9,830 nucleotides of DNA from positions 19,134 through 28,963 of the forward strand of contig MEVN01000032.1 of the NCBI GenBank assembly GCA_001772985.1, written 5' to 3'. The notes below the pieces were generated by a model, which did not search any database, had not been told where the DNA came from, and was given only the letters and a program-made list of their open reading frames with translations. This stretch comes from a candidate division WWE3 bacterium RIFCSPLOWO2_12_FULL_36_10 (GTDB taxonomy: Bacteria > Patescibacteriota > WWE3 > UBA101185 > UBA10185). Numbering within the stretch: the first letter of the stretch is position 1; the number at the start of each line of letters is the position of its first letter. Shown here in pieces: positions 5,693 through 9,830 of the stretch. Position numbers and translations under genes: made by a program.

Positions 5693-6513
5693 TAAAAAGT
5701 TATAGACCAACAAGTGCTGGTATAAGATTTAGAAAAACACTTGTGAGAGATGTATATAAAGGCAAACCTGAAAAATCTTTGCTTGTACCTATAAGTGGAG
5801 CAGCCGGGAGAAATAGTGGAAGAATATCGAGCAGACATCAGGAACGTGGGCATAAAAGAATGTACAGAATAGTTGATTTTAAAAGAGATAAACTTGATAT
5901 TTCTGCAAAAGTTGCCTCAATTGAATACGATCCGAATAGAGGTCCAAACATTGCTTTATTGCACTATGCTGATGGCGAAAAAAGATACATACTAGCTCCG
6001 GAGGGATTAAAAGTTGGAGATACGGTAATGTCAGGAGTTAAATGTGAGCCTTCAGTTGGAAATTCTATGCCTTTAGAAAATATTCCTTTAAGTATGCTGG
6101 TTCATAATATTGAACTTAACCCGGGAAGAGGCGGTCAGTTTGTTAGAGGGGCCGGAGGTAGTGCGGAAATTTTGGCTAAAGAGGGTAGATATGCCAATAT
6201 CAAGCTTCCAAGTGGAGAAGTACGCAAGATTCTTTTATCCTGCTATGCTACAATCGGCGTTCTAAGCAATCAGGATTTGAAGAATATTAACCTTGGTAAA
6301 GCCGGAAGAAATAGACACTTAGGCAGACGTCCTCATATAAGAGGGGTAGCTCACGCAAATCCAACCGATCACCCACATGGAGGTTCTTACAAGACTACAG
6401 GTATTGGTATGCCGTCTCCAAAGTCTCCTTGGGGTTGGAAGACCAGAGGTAAAAAGACCAGAAAAAGACATGGAATGTCAAAGTATATTATTAAGCAAAG
6501 GAATGGTAGGTAA
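5689..6513 (+). CDS. rplB: 50S ribosomal protein uL2 (L2)
   Basis: A 274-residue uL2, normal length. Recognisable segments are RPTSAGIRF near the N-terminus, RIVDFKRDKLDI, the OB-fold part IEYDPNRGPNIALLHYADGE (78–97), YILAPEGLKVGD, VHNIELNPGRGGQFVRGAG, and the C-terminal NPTDHPHGGS with the His corresponding to E. coli His229 (residue 228 here). uL2 is essential for subunit association and lies close to the peptidyl-transferase centre. Two departures stand out. The usual GGGHK reads QERGHK (51–56), and the usual RGxAMNPVDHPHGG reads RGVAHANPTDHPHGG (218–232), which is one residue longer. The start overlaps the rplW stop by 4 nt, and a TGAGGA-like site precedes it. rpsS follows after 2 nt. 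Confidence 0.97.
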   Translation: MIKSYRPTSAGIRFRKTLVRDVYKGKPEKSLLVPISGAAGRNSGRISSRHQERGHKRMYRIVDFKRDKLDISAKVASIEYDPNRGPNIALLHYADGEKRYILAPEGLKVGDTVMSGVKCEPSVGNSMPLENIPLSMLVHNIELNPGRGGQFVRGAGGSAEILAKEGRYANIKLPSGEVRKILLSCYATIGVLSNQDLKNINLGKAGRNRHLGRRPHIRGVAHANPTDHPHGGSYKTTGIGMPSPKSPWGWKTRGKKTRKRHGMSKYIIKQRNGR

Positions 6514-6515
6514 AT

Positions 6516-6782
6516 ATGTCACGATCAATGAAAAAAGGACCTTATATAGACGAAAAGCTTTTAAAAAAAGTAAAGAAAATGATTGAATCAGGCGAGAAAA
6601 AGCCAATAAGGACTTGGGCAAGAGCTTCTTCAATAAGTCCTGAAATGGTTGGTTTCACATTCGAAGTTCATAATGGCAAAGAACATTTGCCGGTATATGT
6701 GAACGAATCAATGGTTGGTCATAAATTAGGTGAGTTTTCGCCAACAAGAAAGTTTAGAGCTCATTCGTCAAAGAAGATTTAA
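6516..6782 (+). CDS. rpsS: 30S ribosomal protein uS19 (S19)
   Basis: An 88-residue uS19, typical length. It opens with MSRSMKKGPYIDEKLLKKV, continues with KKPIRTWARASSISPEMVG and FEVHNGKEHLPVYV, and ends with MVGHKLGEFSPTRKFRAHS, all family hallmarks. uS19 pairs with uS13 in the 30S head and contacts the inter-subunit bridge and A-site tRNA region. A GGTAGG stretch overlapping the end of rplB precedes the ATG by 5 nt. The position between rplB and rplV is the universal S10-operon order. No oddity was seen. Confidence 0.98.
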   Translation: MSRSMKKGPYIDEKLLKKVKKMIESGEKKPIRTWARASSISPEMVGFTFEVHNGKEHLPVYVNESMVGHKLGEFSPTRKFRAHSSKKI

Positions 6783-6783
6783 T

Positions 6784-7143
6784 ATGGAAAAAGCAAAAGT
6801 ATACGCAAAACTTAAATATGTCCATATCTCAGCAAAAAAGGTGAAATTAAGCCTTGATATTGTAAGAGGTAAAAAAGTATTAGAAGCCCAGCGAGTACTT
6901 CAATTTAATGATACAAAGGCTTCTGAAATTGTTTTGAAAGTATTAAAATCTGCTATTGCAAATGCTAAAAACAACATGAATTTGAAAGAAGAAAGTTTAT
7001 ATATTCACGAAACTTATGTAGGTCAAGGGCCGGTTAGAAAAACAGGAAGATTTGCAGGAAGAGGAAGAATAAGCCCAATTTTAAAAAGATCAAGTCATAT
7101 AGTAGTTGGTTTATCTGAAAGGGAAAATGGGACAAAAAGTTAA
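6784..7143 (+). CDS. rplV: 50S ribosomal protein uL22 (L22)
   Basis: A 119-residue uL22. The start at 6784, one base after the rpsS stop, gives MEKAKVYAKLKYVHISAKKV, matching the family. An earlier in-frame GTG at 6730 would add 18 residues encoded inside rpsS and is rejected. Family features are KVKLSLDIVRGKKVLEA, the helix KVLKSAIANAKNN, and the C-terminal beta-hairpin and end VGQGPVRKTGRFAGRGRISP followed by KRSSHIVVGLSE. The hairpin lines the exit tunnel opposite uL4, where changes give macrolide resistance in other bacteria. The 3' end overlaps rpsC by 17 nt, and the tail GTKS is encoded in the overlap. Confidence 0.97.
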   Translation: MEKAKVYAKLKYVHISAKKVKLSLDIVRGKKVLEAQRVLQFNDTKASEIVLKVLKSAIANAKNNMNLKEESLYIHETYVGQGPVRKTGRFAGRGRISPILKRSSHIVVGLSERENGTKS

Positions 7144-7759
7144 TCCTATCGGATTTAGAGTTGGAATATCAAGAGATTGGAGTTCAAGATGGTTTGCCGG
7201 GAAAAAAGATTACGCGGACTTTGCCCTTGAGGATCTTGAAATTAGAAAAATTTTGAAAAAGAAATTTGAATTAGCCGGAATAAAATCGGTTGATATAGAG
7301 AGATCGTTAAATGAAATTACGATTATAGTTAAAGTTTCAAAACCCGGCATGGTAATTGGAAAAGGTGGGTTATTAGCAGAAGAGGCTAAAGATCTTTTGA
7401 AAAAGGCTACAAAATCAAAGGTTTCCCTGAATGTTGAGGAAGTGAAAGTTCCTGAAATTGAAGCTCAACTTGTGGCCGATTATATTTGCAGACAGTTAAA
7501 AAGAAGACTTCCATATAGGAGAGTGGCGTCTGCTGCCGCCACTTCTGCAATGGACAGAGGGGCAAAGGGTGTAAGGATAAGATTGGCTGGGCTTTTAAGC
7601 GGTGGAAATTCTATAGCAAGAACAGAAATAGTTTATAAAGGATCTGTTCCAGCTCAAACCTTAAGAGCAGATATAGATTACGCTCGGGTACACTGCTTAA
7701 TGCTATATGGAATGATTGGAGTAAAGGTTTGGATTTATAAAGGCGAATTAGAAATTTAA
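7127..7759 (+). CDS. rpsC: 30S ribosomal protein uS3 (S3)
   Basis: A 210-residue uS3. The ATG at 7127 gives MGQKVNPIGFRVGISRDWSS, the invariant N-terminus, preceded by AAGGGA; an in-frame TTG at 7106 is rejected. The type II KH domain shows its GxxG loop in GMVIGKGG (74–81). The C-terminal domain has RRLPYRRVAS (126–135), MDRGAKGVRIRLAG, ARTEIVYKGSVPAQTLRADIDY and the ending YGMIGVKVWIYKGE. uS3 sits at the mRNA entry channel. Of the three E. coli residues implicated in mRNA unwinding there (Arg131, Arg132, Lys135), the two Arg are present but the third aligns with Ser135. The gene overlaps rplV by 17 nt, and rplP follows after 8 nt. Confidence 0.97.
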   Translation: MGQKVNPIGFRVGISRDWSSRWFAGKKDYADFALEDLEIRKILKKKFELAGIKSVDIERSLNEITIIVKVSKPGMVIGKGGLLAEEAKDLLKKATKSKVSLNVEEVKVPEIEAQLVADYICRQLKRRLPYRRVASAAATSAMDRGAKGVRIRLAGLLSGGNSIARTEIVYKGSVPAQTLRADIDYARVHCLMLYGMIGVKVWIYKGELEI

Positions 7760-7767
7760 AGGTTATT

Positions 7768-8181
7768 ATGTTGCTACCAAAAAGAGTGAAATATAGAAAA
7801 CAGCAAAGAGGAACCAGTAAAGGAAATGCTACAAGGGGATTTACTAAGTCTTTTGGAAATTATGCTCTTAAGTCAATTTCGAGGGGCGTTTTATCTTCAA
7901 GACATATTGAGGCTGCAAGAAAAGCTATATCACACAAAACAAAAAGAGAAGGTAAGCTGTGGATTAGAGTTTTTCCATCAAAGGCAGTATCAAAAAAACC
8001 AAATGAAACAAGAATGGGAAGTGGAAAAGCACCTGCAGATCATTACGTTGCTGTAATAAGGCCGGGGAAAATTATTTTTGAAATCTCCGGAGTTAGTGAA
8101 TCAGTTGCCAGAGAAGCGTTTGGAAGGGCATCGGACAAGCTTCCGCTTAGCACGATGTTTATAAAAGATGACAAAGATTAA
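7768..8181 (+). CDS. rplP: 50S ribosomal protein uL16 (L16)
   Basis: A 137-residue uL16, usual length. The start MLLPKRVKYRKQQRG is the family N-terminus, followed by KSFGNYALKSISRGVLSS, ARKAISHKTKREGKLWIRVF and KKPNETRMGSGK. The Arg of RMG corresponds to E. coli Arg81, hydroxylated by RoxA there. GKG of the common motif is GKA here and the following Trp is Tyr. uL16 binds late in 50S assembly and positions the A-site and P-site tRNA elbows near the peptidyl-transferase centre. An AAAGG (7758–7762) overlapping the rpsC stop is the likely ribosome binding site. The end overlaps rpmC by 14 nt. Confidence 0.97.
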   Translation: MLLPKRVKYRKQQRGTSKGNATRGFTKSFGNYALKSISRGVLSSRHIEAARKAISHKTKREGKLWIRVFPSKAVSKKPNETRMGSGKAPADHYVAVIRPGKIIFEISGVSESVAREAFGRASDKLPLSTMFIKDDKD

Positions 8182-8401
8182 ACCGAAAAGGACAATTGAA
8201 TATAGACAAAAATCAGAAAAAGATCTTCTTGGCATTTTAGAGGGTTTAGTAAAAGATATGGAAAATAATGTTGTTGTAGTTTTAAAAGGTAAAGGGAAAA
8301 ATTTTAAGAAAAATCTGTTTTTAAGAAAAGAAATTGCACGTGTTGCAACAGTATTAACTGAGAAAAAGATTCTTTTACAAATTGAAAAGGGGGAAAAATG
8401 A
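8168..8401 (+). CDS. rpmC: 50S ribosomal protein uL29 (L29), divergent
   Basis: A 77-residue small basic protein in the universal uL29 position between uL16 and uS17. The recognisable part is the C-terminal helix, LFLRKEIARVATVLTEKK (about 51–68), matching the family's (L)RRxIARxxTxLxEK pattern, and an N-terminal helix with RQKSEKDLLGILEGLVKD. Between them is a valine-rich stretch and a KGKGKNFKK segment (about 36–48) not typical of the E. coli protein, making this somewhat longer than the common 60–70 residues. uL29 binds next to uL23 at the tunnel exit. The ATG lies inside rplP (14-nt overlap) without a clear Shine–Dalgarno sequence, and the end overlaps rpsQ by 4 nt. The call relies partly on position. 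Confidence 0.9.
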   Translation: MTKIKPKRTIEYRQKSEKDLLGILEGLVKDMENNVVVVLKGKGKNFKKNLFLRKEIARVATVLTEKKILLQIEKGEK

Positions 8402-8646
8402 GTTTAAAAATTTTTAAAGGTAAAATAGTTTCGGACAAAATGATAAAAACTGTTGTGGTATCTATAGAAATGCCAAAAAGGCATCCTCTTTACGGCAAGG
8501 TTATGAAAAATACCAGAAGATTTAAAGCAAGGAATGAAATTGATGCTAAGCTTGGTGACCTTGTGAAAATTCAGAGCACACGTCCATACAGTAAGGAAGT
8601 AAGCTTTAAGGTTATTGAAATTATTAACGAAGGGAAAAAGAAATGA
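8398..8646 (+). CDS. rpsQ: 30S ribosomal protein uS17 (S17)
   Basis: An 82-residue uS17 with an OB fold. Visible family segments are FKGKIVSDKMIKTVVVSIE (5–23), KRHPLYGKVMKNTRRFKARNE (27–47, with the conserved H-P-x-Y-x-K), and LGDLVKIQSTRPYSKEVSF, where the usual motif is GDxVxIxExRPLSKxKxW. It is a primary 16S rRNA binder in the 30S body. A purine-rich AGGGGG (8388–8393) lies 4 nt before the ATG, which overlaps the rpmC stop as ATGA. It overlaps rplN by 4 nt. No abnormality was seen. Confidence 0.97.
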   Translation: MSLKIFKGKIVSDKMIKTVVVSIEMPKRHPLYGKVMKNTRRFKARNEIDAKLGDLVKIQSTRPYSKEVSFKVIEIINEGKKK

Positions 8647-9011
8647 TAGCAGTTGGAACTGAATTAAACGTAGCTGATAATTCAGGAGCAAAAAAACTTA
8701 AAGTAATTGGAATACCCACTAGTCAAAGGGGTAAAGTAGCATATTTGGGAGATGTTGTTGTTGCAGCTGTTTCCGGTGCTTCGTCTACTGGTACCGTTAA
8801 GGATCACTCGGTTGTTAAGGTAGTTGTAGTAAGAACAAGAAAGGAAAGAAGAAGGCAGGACGGTAGTTACATTAGATTTAGTGAAAATGCCGGAGTGGTA
8901 ATTGATGTTGACGGCAATATGGTTGGTACAAGAGTTTTTGGGCCTGTAGGTAGAGAATTAAGAGATAACGGATATTTAAAGCTGGTTTCTCTTGCGCCGG
9001 AGGTATGGTAA
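8643..9011 (+). CDS. rplN: 50S ribosomal protein uL14 (L14)
   Basis: A 122-residue uL14, exactly the usual length. It begins MIAVGTELNVADNSGAKKLK, continues with GDVVVAAVSGA and KDHSVVKVVVVRTRKERRR, then DGSYIRFSENAGVVID, and ends GTRVFGPVGRELRDNGYLKL–VSLAPEVW. uL14 lies at the subunit interface, forms bridges with the 30S, contacts uL3 and bL19 and is the target of the silencing factor RsfS. The ATG overlaps the rpsQ stop by 4 nt, with AAGGGA upstream. This marks the junction between the classical S10 and spc operons; there is no spacer here, so the two run together. The uL3 contact is of interest because uL3 is reduced in this genome. Confidence 0.98.
   Translation: MIAVGTELNVADNSGAKKLKVIGIPTSQRGKVAYLGDVVVAAVSGASSTGTVKDHSVVKVVVVRTRKERRRQDGSYIRFSENAGVVIDVDGNMVGTRVFGPVGRELRDNGYLKLVSLAPEVW
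8999..9004 (+). promoter_or_regulatory. Ribosome binding site of rplX, inside rplN
   Basis: GGAGGT lies 7 nt before the ATG at 9012, within the last codons of rplN. It is one of the strongest Shine–Dalgarno matches in the window. Confidence 0.7.
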
Positions 9012-9323
9012 ATGAGAATAAGAGTAAAAGATAAAGTAAAAGTTATTTCCGGTAAAGATCGTGGTAAGGAGGGAATGGTTGAAAAGGTGTTAATTTTAGA
9101 TGGCAAGGTTATTGTTCACGGAATAAACATTGCAAAAAGACATGTAAAGCCGGGTAAAGCCTCAAAAGAAGGGGGAATTATGAGTATAGAAAGACCGTTA
9201 AGTATTTCGAATGTAATGATTCTTTGTGAAAAATGTGCAAGGCCGGTAAGGATAGGCTACTCAATTGTTAACGGGAAGAAAATACGAATTTGTAAAAAAT
9301 GCGGAGGAGTATTTGACAAGTGA
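9012..9323 (+). CDS. rplX: 50S ribosomal protein uL24 (L24), zinc-ribbon type
   Basis: A 103-residue uL24. The KOW motif is KDKVKVISGKDRGKEGMVEK (6–25), followed by VIVHGINIAKRHVKPGK and an EGGIMSIERPLSISNVM strand region. Four cysteines in two CxxC pairs (72/75 and 94/97) flank a basic segment with RPVRIGYSIVNGKKIRI, the zinc-ribbon form of uL24 found in many bacteria but lost in E. coli. uL24 is an assembly-initiating 50S protein near the tunnel exit. The start follows the rplN stop with no gap and has a strong Shine–Dalgarno sequence. The stop TGA overlaps the GTG start of the next gene; rplE, the usual next gene, is not in this place. Confidence 0.97.
   Translation: MRIRVKDKVKVISGKDRGKEGMVEKVLILDGKVIVHGINIAKRHVKPGKASKEGGIMSIERPLSISNVMILCEKCARPVRIGYSIVNGKKIRICKKCGGVFDK
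9303..9309 (+). promoter_or_regulatory. Ribosome binding site of the methyltransferase gene
   Basis: GGAGGAG lies 10 nt before the GTG at 9320, inside the rplX end. It supports the GTG as the start codon of the downstream gene. Confidence 0.65.
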
Positions 9324-9830
9324 GGACACAGTTAGAGGGTAGAAACGTTGTATTAGAAGCTTTGGAAAGAGGAAGGAAGGTCTTTGAAATTTATATAGAT
9401 ATCGGTGCTCGTGGCGAAAAGGTTGATAAAATTTATACAATTTCAAAACGATTAAATATTAGAATAGAGAGAAAAGACAGAAAGTTTTTGGATAAGATAA
9501 CAAAAACAGACTCGCACCAAGGTGTAATTGCAATATCAGAAACGTTGCAAGAAGAAAGGCTCAAAGAGGTTTTAGCGAAAGCAAAAAATCCCCTTGTCTT
9601 AATTCTTAAAGATACAGTATATGAGCATAACCTAGGAGCAATTTTAAGAACATCCGCAGCTAGTGGGGTAAGTGCTATTGTTGTTGGGCAAACCAATAGG
9701 CAAGCGTTGACGCCAATTGTTGAAAGAGTGTCAATGGGAGCGAGTAATATCATTCCTGTTATTGGAGCAAGTATTCAGAGCACTTTATCAGTTTTAAAAA
9801 AAGAGGGATATAGAATCGTTGGAGTTGAAC
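9320..9830 (+). CDS. SpoU/TrmH-family RNA 2'-O-methyltransferase (RlmB-like), 5' part
   Basis: The first 170 codons are present; the gene continues past the right edge. It starts with GTG, overlapping the rplX stop as GTGA. Residues 1–75 match the RlmB-type N-terminal substrate-binding domain, with LEGRNVVLEAL at the start and HQGVIAI (66–72). A SPOUT catalytic domain follows, with LVLILKDTVYEHNLGAILRT (92–111) as motif 1; Asn104 and Arg110 correspond to the conserved Asn and catalytic Arg. Motif 2 follows as VERVSMGASNIIPV (134–147). The SAM-binding knot end is not visible. Such enzymes use S-adenosylmethionine to methylate ribose 2'-OH, in the best-known case 23S rRNA G2251 (RlmB). The exact target here is unknown, so no symbol is given; a tRNA methyltransferase or a TsnR-like enzyme is possible but less likely given the N-terminal domain. 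Confidence 0.9.
   Translation, partial: MRTQLEGRNVVLEALERGRKVFEIYIDIGARGEKVDKIYTISKRLNIRIERKDRKFLDKITKTDSHQGVIAISETLQEERLKEVLAKAKNPLVLILKDTVYEHNLGAILRTSAASGVSAIVVGQTNRQALTPIVERVSMGASNIIPVIGASIQSTLSVLKKEGYRIVGVE

Noticed and set aside
6730..6783. In-frame GTG upstream extension of uL22
   Set aside because: It lies wholly inside rpsS and adds residues with no family match; the ATG at 6784 gives the normal N-terminus.
7106..7126. In-frame TTG upstream extension of uS3
   Set aside because: The invariant MGQKVNP start is at 7127, with AAGGGA before it.
1..9830. Alternative genetic code with TGA as glycine (Gracilibacteria/SR1)
   Set aside because: TGA ends uS12, EF-G, EF-Tu, uL3, uL23, uL29, uS17 and uL24 at the expected C-termini, and no in-frame TGA was needed inside any gene.
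1..9830. Mobile elements, CRISPR arrays, direct repeats
   Set aside because: No repeated units, transposase motifs or terminal inverted repeats were seen; the region is wholly core translation genes.

Overview
The window is one continuous, all-plus-strand block of translation genes in the ancestral bacterial order str–S10–spc. It reads: 3' end of rpsL (uS12), rpsG (uS7), fusA (EF-G), tuf (EF-Tu), rpsJ (uS10), rplC (uL3), rplD (uL4), rplW (uL23), rplB (uL2), rpsS (uS19), rplV (uL22), rpsC (uS3), rplP (uL16), rpmC (uL29), rpsQ (uS17), rplN (uL14), rplX (uL24), and the 5' part of a SpoU/TrmH-type RNA 2'-O-methyltransferase that runs off the right edge. Every identification rests on family motifs read directly from the translations.

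The sequence is AT-rich, genes are packed (most neighbours overlap by 4–17 nt or lie within 0–17 nt), and several proteins are divergent or trimmed. This suits an ultra-small bacterium of the candidate phyla radiation (Patescibacteria), possibly on the Microgenomates/Katanobacteria side. That placement is inference and the finer part is weak. The genetic code is standard with respect to stops: of the 17 stop codons visible, 8 are TGA and 9 are TAA, with no TAG. This argues against the recoded TGA of Gracilibacteria and SR1.

Region 1 (1–4256) is the str cluster with rpsJ attached. A good extended -10 promoter (TGCTATAAT) and a perfect 6-bp hairpin sit in the 79-nt fusA–tuf spacer, so tuf and rpsJ probably have their own transcript in addition to read-through from rpsL. 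Region 2 (4257–4363) is the only spacer longer than 100 nt. It holds an extended -10 element, a possible leader micro-ORF, a candidate antiterminator arm, an intrinsic terminator followed by eight T, and a small GAAA-loop hairpin directly before the rplC start. This looks like a transcription-attenuation leader controlling everything downstream. Region 3 (4364–9323) is the S10–spc run from rplC to rplX, heavily overlapped and presumably translationally coupled. Region 4 (9320–9830) is the methyltransferase, sitting where rplE normally follows rplX.

Together the genes supply parts of the 30S head (uS7, uS10, uS19, uS3), uS12 and uS17 of the 30S body, the early 50S core (uL2, uL3, uL4, uL22, uL23, uL24, uL29, uL14, uL16), the two main elongation GTPases, and a probable rRNA-modifying enzyme. 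The most noteworthy items are the attenuator-like leader before rplC, the unusually short uL3 (140 aa, lacking most of the usual globular domain), and the methyltransferase gene inside the spc cluster.
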